Part shown: positions 36,001 to 47,819 of the stretch, piece after piece
Layout of the letters: every line of letters starts with the position of its first letter
Position numbering within the stretch: position 1 is the first letter of the stretch
DNA from: Neurospora tetrasperma FGSC 2508
Taxonomy: Eukaryota; Ascomycota; Sordariomycetes; Sordariales; Sordariaceae
NCBI RefSeq assembly: GCF_000213175.1
Contig: NW_009799179.1
Span: 9,246,480-9,310,479, forward strand
Length of the DNA stretch: 64,000 nucleotides
Reading direction: 5' to 3'
Notes under the pieces: generated by a model
Databases searched by the model: none
What the model was told of the DNA's origin: nothing
Seen by the model: the letters and a program-made list of their open reading frames with translations, nothing else
Translations under genes and position numbers: made by a program

Positions 36001-39000
36001 GCTGGCACCGTTGCCGTGCTTGGCGGCGCTGCGCTCGTCGCGAATAGTTTGAAGAAAGAAGAGAGAGCGGAGGAACAGATTGATAGTGAAAATGATGAAG
36101 AGCGTGAGGAGACAGACAGTGAGGATGATGAAGAGAAGGATAGAAGTGAGGATGAAGACGACCAAGTCAAACCCGTCGCGGTCACGCGGAGTGATGACAA
36201 GCGAGAAGACAGTGAGGAGGAAGAATCGGACGGAGAGCCTGGTGAGAGGGATGCACGGTCTGGAGACGACCTTGAAGATGAAGAAGCAGGTGAAGAGGAC
36301 GTAGAGGATGTCCAGGGTGGGGACAACGAGGATCTTCACGAACCGAGTCTCGACCGCCAAGATTCCGAGACCGTTCCCAAGGCCATCAGAGAAGGAGCGC
36401 CGATGCCGTGGGCAATGAAGAGCAATCGTCGGGAAGATTCCAGCTCCCCTCCCCCGGCTGAGCAACGCAGGTTTTCCTTCCCTGACGACATTGCGGAAGA
36501 GGAAGCATTTGCCGTCAGTCGCTCAAACACGGCGATTGAAGGTGGTGGTGACACGAAGCATGGGGAAGGTCCGGCAGGCAGTCACGCGACATCGGATCAA
36601 AGTCATCAACATCAACAAACGCCCAGCGCGCCCATGTCCACTATCTCAGACTATGCGCATTCCTGCAACAGCCTACCGACGTTGCAAGAGGAAGACTGGG
36701 CAACGGATGACGACAGGAACAGGCACGACAAGGACGGCGATTCACCCGTCAACAAAGCCAATATCACGGGACTTTTCAGATACGGAACTCCCATCGCGGA
36801 TCCCAACCGTGATAGCACTTTTACCGTGGCGGCCCGGGGCTCACCGCAAATGTCCCGGTACGCAGTGTTCAACGAGCAGTATCATCAACAGCAACTTGAA
36901 CGACAAGCTCAAATCCAGGAGGAAGATCTGCGAGAGAGAGGGGTTGATCTACGGGATTTTGCCAATAGCCCATCTGCCGGCAGTGATCGGACCGAGACTG
37001 GTCCTTCGTCTCCTCAGAGAACTGCTGAGACTCCCAAGGTGCAGGAGCCAGTGCCTGAGAGCCTCAAGGGCAATGTGGAAGTCGTCAAGGAGCAGCATTC
37101 TAGCGAGAAGGCAAGGAAAGAAACACCGCAAGACAAGCCTGAGCAGCACATTCCCAAAACCTTGCCAGGCCTGGGAGTGGCGCTGAGGCCAACAGGCGCT
37201 TTGCGGAGCGTCTCGGACATCAGCAAGCAGCTGCAATCAGCACTTTCAGGCCAATCACCATCACCGGTTGCCCGGCCAATCCCTTCCAACACTGGTGTTG
37301 CACGACTGCGCACTCCCGAACCACTGAGTGCCACCAACAATAACAACAACCTCAACTTGCGGCCTGACAGTCCAGGCAGCAGCAGCATCAGCATCAGCAG
37401 CACCAGCCGGTCTCACACAAGCACTCCCCCGCTCAGGCGGATGGACAAGCGAGCCACTGGCAACCTGCGCTCCCTCTCCTTTGGCAGCCAACAGGATGCC
37501 GCCGCCAAGTCGGCATTCCTTGGTACACTTGCAGAAGGGGAGGGAGGAGCCCCGGCCGATGCTGAAGGGCCAGGTTCCAGAAGCAGCATTGGCCCTGTCA
37601 GCCCAACAACCCCCTCGCGTGCTCAACCCCCCCGGCCTGGCAGTGACACATCGGGATCGTCGCCGACGGCTGCCCCTGCTGCCCCCCACCAAAGCCAGGC
37701 CCCAGCCACCCCTAGTCCTCCCCGGCCCAACACTAGCAGGGCCACCAGCGCTAACAGCGTAATCCCTGGTGCAGTTGCCCCTGCCCTGGCATTGGGCACC
37801 ACCAGCCCTGTTGCCGATGGTGGTGACGACAACACCAACAACAACCTCGTCGACAAGGACAAGAGCAAAGACAAGCAGCAGCAGCAGCAGCACAAACAAG
37901 CTGTGACAACGCCCCGGGCTCTTTCTGTCGCATCTGCCACGCCCGTCGCCAATGAAGGCCGCACCCGATCTAAGGGGTCAATGGATGTGCCCGACGTTTA
38001 TGTAAGTGTTTTGTCCCGCATTGAAAACTGCTGTGTGAAAAGCAACGCTGACACAACAATTGCTCCAACAGGATGGCTTAGGCGAAGGTCGCCTGGGATC
38101 CCCGCGATCACCTGCCCGCCCGCCCAGCTTGCGCAAACGACACAGTGCCCAGCTCATTGACCTGGAAGCCAGACTTGCCCAGTTGATGGCCGAGAATGCC
38201 GCGCTGCAAAAAGCCAAAAATGACGCCGAAGCTGAACTGTCCCAACGCAATGCCGACCTGGCCAGCATCCTTGCCGATAAGAATGTCGAGATTGAGAACC
38301 TCCAGCGGGAAATCCAAGAAACCCAAGAAACCTGCAACCGGCTCGAGGAGACATATGAGGGCCTGAAGACTTCCACCTCGGCCATCGCTGTCAAGCACAA
38401 CGAGACGGTGCGCGCTCTCGAAGAACAAGTCAAGAAAGCCGCCGAGGAACTGGCCGCCGCTCAAGGCAATCACGAACAGGTATACACCAAGGCTATTGCA
38501 GAGAAGGATGCCCAGATCGCCCACCTCCGCGCCCAATTGAACGCTCAAACCGCCCAGATTCGCGAGCTGCAGGAGCAAATCGATAGCCAACAGATTGCCC
38601 GGTCACCGGAACCCACCGCAACAGACGACTTCCTCGACCTCCACGACGTCGACTACTTCGACCAGCGCCTGTCCCAGCTCTGCGCCCACGTCCAGCAATG
38701 GGTCCTCCGCTTTTCCAAGTTCAGCGACATGCGCCACTGCCGACTGACCTCGGAGATCAACGATGAAAAACTCATCGATCGCCTCGACAACGCCGTCCTC
38801 GACGGCTCCGACGTCGACGTCTACCTGGCTGATCGCGTGCGCCGCCGCGACGTTCTCATGTCCATGACCATGACCATGATCTACGAATTCGTCTTCACCC
38901 GCTTCTTGTTTGGTATGGACCGCGACCAGCGCCAGCGCCTCAAGTACCTCGAGAAACAACTATCGGAGACCGGACCCGTGCACGCCGTCCGCCAATGGCG

Positions 39001-39583
39001 CGCCGTCACTTTGACTCTGCTCAGCCAACGAAGGAATTACAAATCGCAGCGTGATCGCGACACGGAAGCAGTCGTCCAAGCTATTCTTGACGCATTGGAT
39101 AAGATCCTCCCGCCTCCTTCGGACAAGGAAAAGGTCATTTTGGACCAACTGCGCCGTGTGGTGCGGGAAGCAGTGAAACTCTCAATTGAAATGCGAACCC
39201 AGCGCGCAGAGTATATCATGCTCCCGCCGCTGCAGCCGGAGTACGACGAGAGCGGCGAGTTGGTTGAGACGGTCAGCTTCAATGCCGCGCTGATGAATGA
39301 AAGGAGCGGGGATGTGGATGTTCCGAGCCCCGAAGAACTGGAGAGGCAGAGGGCTACGGTTCGAGTGGTGCTGTTCCCGCTGGTGATTAGAAAGGGGGAT
39401 GATTGGGGGAGGGGAGACGATGAGGTGGTGGTTTGTCCGGCGCAGGTGTTGGTGCAGAGGCCGAGGAAGCAGAGGAGTGCTGCGGGTGGGAGGGTTGTTA
39501 GTGGTCAGAAGGCGCGGGAGCCGGTGGCGCAGGGGATGAAGGGGGGAGATGAGATGATGGGTGGGATGGGAAGTCAGGTTTGA
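21075..39583 (+). CDS. lah-2: Leashin LAH-2, hyphal apex and septal pore protein
   Basis: Proposed exons: 21075-22001, about 22066 (or 22111)-24732, about 24810-25379, 25454-35888, 35963-38001 and 38072-39583, giving about 6000 residues. The last three introns (25380-25453, 35889-35962, 38002-38071) have good donors, branch sites and acceptors. The first two junctions are only inferred from a frame switch. Layout: K/R clusters with a short leucine-rich helix and an Asp run (exon 1); repeated M-K-R-A-x-S-G-M motifs (exon 2); P-E-E-V-E-L-P-x-S-P and L-H-S-R-Q-I repeats (exons 3-4); a hydrophobic A/V/G segment (about 35990-36045); a coiled coil (38130-38600); and a C-terminal folded domain (38620-39460) typical of large fungal proteins annotated as involucrin repeat proteins. 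In Neurospora, LAH-2 is known to sit at the hyphal apex and septal pore rim and to affect colonial growth. No upstream ATG occurs between the CTTCCAG site and the start. Confidence 0.8.
22380..24720 (+). repeat. LAH-2 basic repeat motif (M-K-R-A-x-S-G-M)
   Basis: In the frame beginning 22033, a motif resembling M-M-K-R-A-x-S-G-M, followed by S-K-P-R-x-S, recurs about nine times. Clear copies lie near 22391, 22515, 22698, 22805, 23098, 23546 and 23935. More diverged ones read N-K-V-M-T-L-G-L and S-V-V-T-L-G-M. Each is basic plus hydrophobic and set in Ser/Pro-rich disordered sequence, unlike the acidic repeats that follow. This regularity is the main reason for believing this frame rather than the G/Q/D-rich frame that is also open here. 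Confidence 0.7.
28123..29931 (+). repeat. First cluster of LHSSQI units in LAH-2
   Basis: Nine copies of a unit reading approximately D-V-x-E-L-Q-H-L-H-S-S-Q-I-I-P-P-H-V-Q-R lie between PEEVELP units. Several are followed by A-S-P or by A-D-S-T-W-G-E-V-E. The unit contains a predicted short helix then a proline break. It is distinct from the PEEVELP repeat. Confidence 0.8.
33417..34342 (+). repeat. Second cluster of LHSRQI units in LAH-2
   Basis: Nine further copies read E-L-Q-Q-L-H-S-R-Q-I-L-P-P-N-L-Q-R. In places they are directly joined as doublets or triplets (for example near 33590-33690 and 33950-34110) through Y-I-A or H-I-A. Copies here are far more alike in DNA sequence than those of the first cluster, which suggests recent tandem expansion. 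Confidence 0.8.
38072..39583 (+). other. C-terminal coiled coil and folded domain of LAH-2
   Basis: The last exon encodes a coiled coil (L-I-D-L-E-A-R-L-A-Q-L..., about 38150-38600). A non-repetitive, probably folded domain of about 270 residues follows, with D-F-L-D-L-H-D-V-D-Y-F, V-Q-Q-W-V-L-R-F-S-K-F and F-V-F-T-R-F-L-F-G-M. This is the most family-like part of the locus and is the type of end found on leashin-like proteins across filamentous ascomycetes. Septal pore or cortex attachment is the likely job, from work on leashin in Neurospora and Aspergillus. Confidence 0.7.
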
Positions 39584-39875
39584 TTGTCTGATGGATGATG
39601 GGTGGATGGAAGCGCTGATGGATGGGATATAATATAGAAAATGGAAAATGGAAGATGGAGGGGGAGGAGGAAAGGAACGGGAAGGAGAGATAGACAGGAA
39701 AGAAAGAAGGATGGAAGGAAGGAAAAGATGACGATGAGATGACCTAAAAAGAATCTTCTTACTTACTTGGTAATTTCCTGTCTTGTCGTTGCTGTTTAGT
39801 CTTACTTTGTTTTATTGTTTTCAGTTATTATTTACTCGGTCGATGGTCGTCGGAGTTGGTAGGCGCAAATCTAAC

Positions 39876-39910
39876 TTTGCTTTGCTTTGCTTTGCTTTGC
39901 TTTGCTTTGC
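39876..39910. repeat. (TTTGC)7 microsatellite
   Basis: Seven perfect head-to-tail copies of TTTGC lie about 290 bp after the lah-2 stop codon, possibly in its 3' untranslated region. Confidence 0.9.
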
Positions 39911-41024
39911 TTTTTGTCTTGAATTGGGTTGTGATATGTTGTTTTCGAATTTGGATCTTCGCTTTTTTTCGTGGACGAAGGATAGACCTACCTACGAATA
40001 TGAATGAACCTGCTTTTGCACTTCCGCCATCACTTGTCTACCTTAGGTGTGGTTCTTGTCGTGGTGGAGCTGTTGATAACATGTAGGTAAGTAAGGAAGT
40101 GAGAGGTAATGATGACATGTTATTATGGTTAATGAATCTCACGCAACATAAGTACATAAGTGAAGTTAGTACTTTGGTATAATATCTCCCCTACCTACCT
40201 ACCCTCCTCGTCCGAGACAAAATAGTTGAGACCTTAACATTGTACTTTAGATACTTGGTATGCTCTGACTACGTATCTAAGCAAGCGTCTTTGTTACACC
40301 TATGATCACAATTCTAAGCAATTATTCCTAGACAAAAATATCCAAATAGAACTATAGCCGATGTCTTCTGAAGTTTTGTACTTCTTGTTATATTCTGCAG
40401 CGGCCTTTTTTTTCTCCTTATCTTTTCTTCTCTTTCTTTTCTCTTTCTTTTCTCATTTTTTTTTTTTTTTTAAAAAAAAACCTTAATGAGCGGTATCAAA
40501 CTGGTTTACCCAACCTAACTTGCTAGTTGGCCCAACTATTTCATCCAGGACGAACCTACCTACCTACCCCCTGACTGTTTGACTGCCTACCTACCTATAC
40601 AAACCGAAATGGAGTAGAACCTATACTAATACAAGAAGAACCTCCTACTCAACGTATGTAAGCTGGGTAAGTAACCAGGAGCAGCGGATCTGGAGACTGG
40701 AGGTGGTAGCAGCAGCAGCAGCAGCAGTAGTAGTTGCTTTAGTTGCTGTATAAAGTGGAAGGTTCGAGATGAAGACCCAAACACCACTCACAGTTAATAA
40801 CACCCACCATGGAAAAATATAACCAGCGAGAGTAGGGAATAAATTCATTGATCACCTAGACATACTTCCTCAGCGAGATACTAATCTGAGCCGATTCTTC
40901 AAAGAGAATAAACAAGGTTACAAGCTATACTTGGCGAGACATGTCTGATTCAGATCATAAAAGCTGAAAGCGGACTTACCTCTAAACGGAACGGGTTACT
41001 TCATTCATTCTACTGAACATTTCT

Positions 41025-41090
41025 CTTGTCTTGTCATGCCTCCTTCTATAGCTAGCTCTCGTCTTGTCATGCCTCCTTCTATAGCTAGCT
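41025..41090. repeat. 33-bp tandem duplication
   Basis: Two adjacent copies with a 33-bp period share an identical 30-base core (41028-41057 and 41061-41090) that ends in ctatagctagct. No coding meaning is apparent. Such near-perfect copies point to a recent local duplication. Confidence 0.85.
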
Positions 41091-42289
41091 CCCATTTCTG
41101 AGGAAGCTCTCTGAGGAGGGGCAGATCACCCACCCACCCACCTCCTTCGTTGTAACCTCGAACCAGTCAGTACTTCTTCTATGACCAGACCAAGGAAGTC
41201 CACTACCTCTTTACCTAACGGGGAGGCGAGGAGCGGATCTTGGGGTGGGCACATAACCTCGGAACATACTCCATTGGTTTATTTACTTTGTTTACATTGT
41301 TTACATTGTTAAGCAAAGAAGGAGGGAGGTAGGTAGGTACCTAGCCAGGGGTTGAAAACGCCATAAAAGTTTTCTCTGGAGAGGTAGATAGTTTAGCTGT
41401 CTATCTGTCTAGCTGTCTGTCATGGCCATGGTCATGGTGATTTAGTATTTAGTCCGCTGTCTTCTCATTCATCATCCCTCTTCATTCATGTTGTCCTTTT
41501 TATTTTTTTGTCATGTTCTCCATACTGTTCTCCCCACCAGAAAGGTCTGTGGTTTGTGGGCTGTGAAAGCTAGATAGCATGACTTGTTAGCTTTTGTGGT
41601 TTTTAAGGGAGAGGAGAGGAAATGAGAGGAGAGGAAATGAGAGGAGAGTAAAGGAGGGAAATGAAAGGTGAAAAAAAAAAAGGGGGGGGGGGGGGGAGGG
41701 GAGAAGGGCAAAAAGCTCGTCTGCATTCTTACGGAAAAAAAAACATCAACGCGTTGTCTTACATCTAGCTACCAACCAGCACATCAGTGTACCCCGTCGG
41801 CTAAGTACTGGGAGTTATTTCTTTTAGAAGCGACTGAACTTGGAACCTACTTAGTCCCAGTGTAGTGGTCTCCGTAAAGGAAGGTCCTGCCTGCCGCTAT
41901 AAAGCCCCTCGTACGTGTGTCAGCAATGAAATACGGCGGAGTTGATGATTCTTCGATCGGTGATATACATATCACAGCATTTCACACATCTCCAATTACT
42001 GCTCATCCATGTCTTTACTCATTCCAGTTTGAGGCCATCTATTTTGGGTGCACCAGTTAAAGCTATGTACATTGAACACCCACAAACAACCAACTCATCC
42101 ACTCATCCACTCATTATCGAACTACCTATTACATAGAAAAAGTACATATACAGTATATACTTTTGACATTTTTTTTGCATACTTGCCCCCTTCACCTTGG
42201 CATGTTCCTTTTTCTCTTCCTTCCCTTTTTGGTTTCCCTACGCTACCTACCGACTCTCCCATTCTATGCCCATCCCCTCATCTAGGTAA

Positions 42290-44751
42290 CTACGCACTCT
42301 TTGTCTCCCCTGTCGTCGTCGTCGTCCTCGGCTTTCTCTCCCACCCAGTCTTCAACAACCTCCCCACCTCAAAAACCGGCAACGGATGCGCCTCGGTATT
42401 AAACACGACCTTGTCCAGCGGCAACAGATCCTCCGGACTGAACAGCAAATAAAAGTACTTGAGCGTCTCCGCCATCCAGAAGCTCTCCATATTATCCTTG
42501 ATCACAGGCGGTATGACATTTGCATTCGACAAGCTCGTAAACCCGCCGCCATCTTCGACAGCAGTGTAGTTGACAAACGACTTGAACATGTCCCATCCCC
42601 ACTCGCGGTACTTGACGTCGCCCGTGATGCGGTACATGTAGAAGAGGGACTCGACCGTTTCGGGCCGTTGGAGGTTATGAGCGTCCATTTGGTGGACTTC
42701 GTAATCTTTGCGCCAGGTCGCGTCAGGGCCGGCGGGGTCGTCGAAGATGGAATCGGGCGGGGAAGTGTGCGAGGAGGACTCCGGCAAGGGGTCGGAGGGG
42801 ATCTTAAAGTAGGTGATTTCTGCGGCGAGACCCGTCGCCATGTACCGGTACATGCCCCAGCACGTCTGCATCAGCTCGCGGGCGAGCTTCATGTCGGCCT
42901 CGCGTTGCTTGTTCCAGAAGCCGGGCTTCTTGCGGGCTTCGCGCTCCGAAAGGCCTTCGGTGGCGGCGAGGGCAATGGTTCCCGGGAGGAAGCAGACGAG
43001 GTGGTCCATTTTGGGAGACAAGTTGCCCTCGAGACCCGAGGGACGTTCGCCGACAATGGTGAACCCGCTGTTTTCGGTGTAGGTGACTAAGTGCTTGCGG
43101 ATGCCCTGGAGAGCGTCGTTCCACATGTCTTGGTAGATGGGTTCGGCCTTATGGGTTTGCAGGTACTGCTTGATCAGGTATTCGTAGTAGGAATCGCCGC
43201 GCGAGCCGAGCCGGATGTTTTGGGTATGGAAGTGGCCGGTGCTGGGCTGGATGAAGATGGGCACGAGGCCATCGGGGGCTTGGTTGTCGTCTATCACTTT
43301 CATGACCTTTTCGGAGCGATCCCAAAAGTCCTTTTCGCCTGTCAGGTTGGCGAGGTACTTGAATTCGAGCTGGAGGGTGGTGGCTTCGGCGGTGGAAGAG
43401 GCACCCATGTCGGCGTGCGAGGGCAGGCCTTGGAATTTACCGAGGTTGACACTGGCGTAGGGAATGCCAGAGGGCGTGTCGAAGGCGGACATGAGGCGGT
43501 CGGCGAGGTCGCGGGCCTTTTCGAGGTAAAGGTCCTCACCGGGGGCGCCCACGTCGTCATCGGAGATGGGCGCTAGGTTCGGGTACTCGGTGCTGAGGTA
43601 GTAAGCCGACAAGAGACCGCCCATCATGCGGATGGTCGTCTCAAAGGTGTTGACATCTTGATCCTGGTCCCAGGTCAACGACTTGGAGATCCACTCGCGA
43701 GCATGAGTAACCCGCGAGGTCAAGTTCATGATCATCAAGGTATCTAACGAATCAATAATGATCCAACCCAAACCCTTGGGGGCCATGTTCCGGCCCGTCT
43801 TGGACACGGGGTGAAACTCGTCATAACCTAGTCACAAGTTAGCTTTACCCTATAGTCACAACACCAACCCTTCTTCAGAGACATACCCCAGGCATATCTC
43901 TCATAAGCATCCCAACTCAGCTCCATAGCCTCAACAACCCTCTCCCTCCTCTTCAACCAATCCGCCTTACTCCTCGCCTTTGTATCCGAGCTCAACCACC
44001 CCCAATCGCCCAGCTTCGCCCTGGCTCGTTCATGATGCTCATCAAAGAAGCCCGTAAACCACAACAGCCCCAGCACCACCAATATAAATAACCCCAACAC
44101 CCTCTTTTTCCTCAACAGCGGCCTAGGTCTCGCTCCTCCGGGGCCATATCCATACGGCTTATCCTTGTACATGGGTAACGACCTTCGATCCGGGTTTAGG
44201 AATCCTCCGACTTTATCTTGTACTCCCCCTAGCACTCCTCCTGCTCCTGCTACTGGTCCAGCCCGTTGACGGGTAGCAGCAGCCCACAGTCGATCTTCAG
44301 CTTGGCGCGCCGGGTCCGTAAACGACGGGACGTGTCGTGGGATCGAAAAAGAGGCCATGTCCCCTCCTTGTTCGTATTCTTCTTCTTCTACTTCTGTGTC
44401 TTCCTCGTCGTATGTCTCTTCCGCAGCAGCAGCAGCAGCAGCAGCTGGCAGTAAGGTGCCCTGCTCTAAATCCGACTGTGACTGGCTCTGAAAGGCAGTG
44501 TGGTCAAGCGCCCTCTTGACTTCCTTTGCGGCGGCTTCGACGGCGTCGCGGGTGCGTTCAGCGGCCTGCTCTGCGAATTCGGCGGCTTTGGCAGCGGTCT
44601 CGACAGCCTGCTGGGCGGCTTTCTCGGCACGGTCGCGGAACTCGGTGGCGGCAGTGGTGGCGGTTGCGCGGAGGATGTTGATGGCGGCAATGGTACCGGG
44701 GCGGTTGAGGGAGAGGTTGTGGAGGTTGAATGGATCGCGGACGCGGTTCAT
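42290..44751 (-). CDS. GH47 alpha-1,2-mannosidase, type II membrane protein
   Basis: Two exons on the minus strand (44751-43887, 43827-42290) are joined across a 58-bp intron (43828-43885) with GTATGT, a CTAAC branch and CTAG, giving 800 residues. A signal-anchor (V-L-G-L-F-I-L-V-V-L-G-L-L-W-F) lies near residue 215, so the catalytic domain faces the ER or Golgi lumen. Family signatures of class I mannosidases are present in order: Y-A-W-G-Y-D-E, D-S-L-D-T-L-M-I-M, F-E-T-T-I-R-M, E-F-K-Y-L, D-S-Y-Y-E-Y-L-I-K, F-L-P-G, R-P-E-T-V-E-S and F-N-T-E-A-H-P. The enzyme trims mannose from N-glycans. The C-terminal F-N-T-E-A-H-P favours a processing enzyme over an EDEM-type lectin. The cytosolic N-terminus of about 210 residues is unusually long and carries an Ala/Glu/Lys-rich helix (about 37-90). 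The gene is divergent from atg10. Confidence 0.88.
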
Positions 44752-45887
44752 TGAGGAGGAGGTACCCTGGAGGGGAACTGAACCGTTGGCGCTATAGAGG
44801 TAGTTGGGGCAGTTTCATTGGGGGACGGCAATGTCTTGGTAGGTGCCCGTGGTGCTGTTAGTGCACTTTGGGTCTTGAATGGTGCTGGATTGAGACAATG
44901 GATTGGAATCGCCACGGTATTAGTTCTTGGTCATTAGGTAGGTAAAGGCAGGTATGGATTAAGCAAGAGCTGGCAATTGTATAAATTGGAATAGATGGAA
45001 GGTATTCACATGCGAAAGGGAGCAGCAGTCTCTCAAGTTAAAGGCACTTTGAAGGATTTCCCCCGAACTTTGTATTTCCCAAATTTGAGCGGTCAAGCTG
45101 CACAAGGAAGGAGAACTGCGGCGTGGACCTAGCATGGAGCTGTGCTTCCATCCCTTCCATTACATCCGGGCGCTCTTACTTCCACTTCTGGAAGTGCCTG
45201 ACATGTCTTTGCACATGTACCTACATAGGGGTTGTGTATTTATAACCTGCCAATAGTCAGAGGTACTTTCACCAGCCGAATGCAGAAGTTGTGGTGATTG
45301 CTTTCATATCAGCCCGAGATAACGAGAATCATGCAAGAAACCAAGAACCTTGCTGACCTCTTACACTACACAGTATGTACACTACGCCAAAAAGGACAGC
45401 TTGAGCTTGGACGCGTCAAGTTCCCTTGCGACGTCGTGGGGCCCCGCTGTTTGTAGTGTAAAGGGGTCAGGGTTAAGAGCGTGGTACTTTGCTAGGGTTG
45501 GGTGTGTGATCAATTACTCCCGGCGGTCTCACAAACTTCCATTTCTAATGGTTGGCGTTTATGTATTGAGGTATGGTGGAATGTATGAAGGGTATGTTTT
45601 TCATGTATATGACCATGGATGAAGAAATATTAACCTTCCAAGTTGAAGTGTACGTGAAGAACAGGTGAACAACCACAATACCTCTAACTTTAAGTTACAA
45701 CCCCTTATCTTATCACCCTCTCCCGTCCCGCTCACTAACACCGTCCGTAACAATTGAGTTCCACATTCGGTAACATCCCAATTTCTCCCCCATCCTTCAC
45801 CACGCTTCACCACTGCACCGGCAGACCGCCCACCATCTCACCATCTCACAACCACACACCTCACCATCCAAAGCACTCTTGATCAAA
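44752..45887. promoter_or_regulatory. Divergent promoter region, mannosidase / atg10
   Basis: About 1.1 kb separates the start codons of two divergently transcribed genes. No gene or RNA is recognised in it. The side next to atg10 (45700-45887) is strongly C/T- and CA-rich, as are many fungal leaders. Confidence 0.5.
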
Positions 45888-46980
45888 ATGTACTCCCTGG
45901 AAATCCAAAACTACCCCCACCTCACCCCCTCCGAATTCGCCGAGGCCGCCCACCACCTCGACCGGCGCTACAGCCAAGCGACCCTCGGCCCGCTCCGGCG
46001 CCAATGGAAGCTGCGCGTGCGCTCGGCGCTCAACACCCACTTTGTCTCTCCTTCGGATCCCGAATACAGCACTTTTATCCAAATCACGAGACCGCTCGAG
46101 GTCAATCTGGATGATGATGGGTTATCCGAGTTTTTGGATAATTTGAGTTTTTCTGAGAGGCCAGCAGCGGTAAGGGGGGATGAGGGGGAGGGGGAGGGTG
46201 TGGTTGGTGTGAGTGAGGGGATGGAGGTTGAGGATGATGATGATGAGGTATGTTTTCTTAATACATATAATGGGTTGAAGGGGTATGGGAGATGCTGATA
46301 TGGGGATTTGGGAAAAAGGCCATGGTTTTGCCTTTTAAACAACAACAGCAAAAGACAAGTTATGGCTACGTCACATACGAAATACACCTTCACCCGACAT
46401 ATCAAGCACCTTGTCTGTGGTTTTCACTAAACGGACTGCCTGTGGATGAACCGGCCTTCAACATCGACACCGTCTTTCGACGGCTTGTACCCGATCAGTT
46501 CAAAGATGGACTTCGCCGCGCGGGTTCCGTGGGTGGTATCTCAGCTGATGTAAGTTTTCTCATCTCATCTCATCCCGTTCTTTGTATTTGTATCTTGCGA
46601 TTTGAGTGGGTTCAATCTTCTCGCTGTTGGAAAACACCAAAAAGTTAACCAGGGCTGAACTCCTTTTCTCGCTCTTTGTGACTTTGTTATGAAACCTATA
46701 TGAGAAGAACAAGGAGAGAGAAAGAGAGAAGAAGAAGAAAAGGTGCCTGTACTAACACACGAATGTCCCTTCTTTTGAATTATTTCGGCCATATAAACAG
46801 TATCATCCCATCACAGGCCTTCCCACCTTCTTCGTCCACCCATGTCTCCTTGGCGAGGCCATGTCGACGTTTGACAATGTCTCGATCGAGAACTACCTGA
46901 TGGTTTGGCTTGGACTCGTCGGCGGCTGTGTCAGCCTTTGGATCCCCAAGGAAATGGCCTTGGAGCCTTCTTCCGCCTAA
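45888..46980 (+). CDS. atg10: Autophagy E2-like enzyme Atg10
   Basis: Three exons (45888-46247, 46319-46549, 46801-46980), all phase 0, give 256 residues. Atg10 is the E2-like enzyme that passes Atg12 from Atg7 to Atg5, needed for autophagosome formation in the cytosol. The diagnostic feature is F-F-V-H-P-C in exon 3, with the predicted catalytic Cys at about residue 212 followed by L-L-G-E-A-M, matching the H-P-C...A-M arrangement of the Atg3/Atg10 family. Upstream lie Y-V-T-Y-E-I-H-L-H-P-T-Y and P-C-L-W-F-S-L-N-G, also typical. Exon 1 has an acidic insert (E/G/V then a D run) ending at the splice site. The second intron (46550-46800) is 251 bp, long for this window. The stop lies 178 bp from the stop of the convergent U2B'' gene, so 3' ends may overlap. 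Confidence 0.87.
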
Positions 46981-47158
46981 AGGAAGTGGGAGTAGCGCGG
47001 CGTATGTTGTACATGCAGCTAGCGGCGCGTCTTCTGCATTGTCCTTCGAGAGGGCGATTTTTTTTATCCATCCGCTTCATTGCGCCTTCATTTTCGTCGT
47101 CCTTCTCCACCGCGAGCTGGTATCTTAAACAGGAAGCAAATGCCATAGTGGACACCCA

Positions 47159-47819
47159 TCAGTCCTCGTCGCTGTCTTCCTCCATAGCAACATCCGAATC
47201 GCTCTCCTCCTCTTCTTCCTCCTCCTCGCGTGGCCGCTTCGTTCCCCGGTTTTCCTCTGCCGGTGTGGTTGTCTCCGTCCCGGGAGGCTTGGCTGGCGAA
47301 CCTTGTGGTGCTGGACTCTCGGTATTCGTAGTAGGGGCGCCTGGTACTGGGGCACTGAAGATGCTCTGTTGGACGGTGGTGAGGGCCACGGCGGCGGCGG
47401 CCTTGGGTGGCACGAGAGTACCGTCGAGTTTGGCGATGATGTTGGAGCGACCCTTGGCGTAGGTGATTTTCTAGGCAAACCCGAGTTAGCATGTGAAGAG
47501 CTACCGCTGAAATATTCACCCCAAGAAGTCCTACCATTTTCCTGCCCAAAAACTCCATGCCGTCAAGTGACCTCATGGCCTGTGTTGCTGTCTGAATGTC
47601 CCGGTAGACAATGTGTGCTTGCCCGCGCATCTTCATGGTCTTGAGAGCGACAACATCGAGGACGGGGCCATAGGTGGAGAAGAGCATGTACAGTGCTGTG
47701 CGAAGGTCGTCCTTTTGGATCTTGGCTGAGGGGAGGTTCGTGACGTAGAGAGTCTGGTTTGGCGGGTTCGAGACCACCTTTTGGGGGAGGCCCGCCGGGG
47801 GAGCAATACGCGTAGCCAT
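47159..47819 (-). CDS. U2 snRNP protein B'' (single-RRM, Msl1-like)
   Basis: Two exons on the minus strand (47819-47535, 47470-47159) are joined over a 64-bp intron (47471-47534), giving 198 residues. The RRM runs from about residue 20 to 100. Its RNP2 reads T-L-Y-V-T-N-L and its RNP1-like stretch reads R-G-Q-A-H-I-V-Y, close to the U1A/U2B'' family, followed by K-I-T-Y-A-K after the splice. Only one RRM is present, as in yeast Msl1 and unlike animal U1A and U2B''. The C-terminus is Pro/Thr-rich and then very acidic (E run, S-D-S-D), with a possible nuclear localisation signal K-R-P-R. The predicted role is U2 snRNA stem-loop binding with U2A' in the spliceosome. It is divergent from ARPC1. 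Confidence 0.85.

Larger units (their letters stand above)
39584..42289. other. Intergenic region, lah-2 to mannosidase (convergent)
   Basis: No gene is supported in these 2.7 kb between two convergent stop codons. The region contains a TTTGC pentamer array, a T/A homopolymer pair near 40457-40490, a 33-bp tandem duplication, repeated cctacctacc words and a G-run near 41682-41695. The low coding signal and simple repeats suggest untranslated tails plus spacer DNA. Confidence 0.55.

Noticed and set aside
42386-43090. 234-codon plus-strand frame over the mannosidase
   Set aside because: It is antisense to a gene with clear GH47 signatures and is explained by codon bias.
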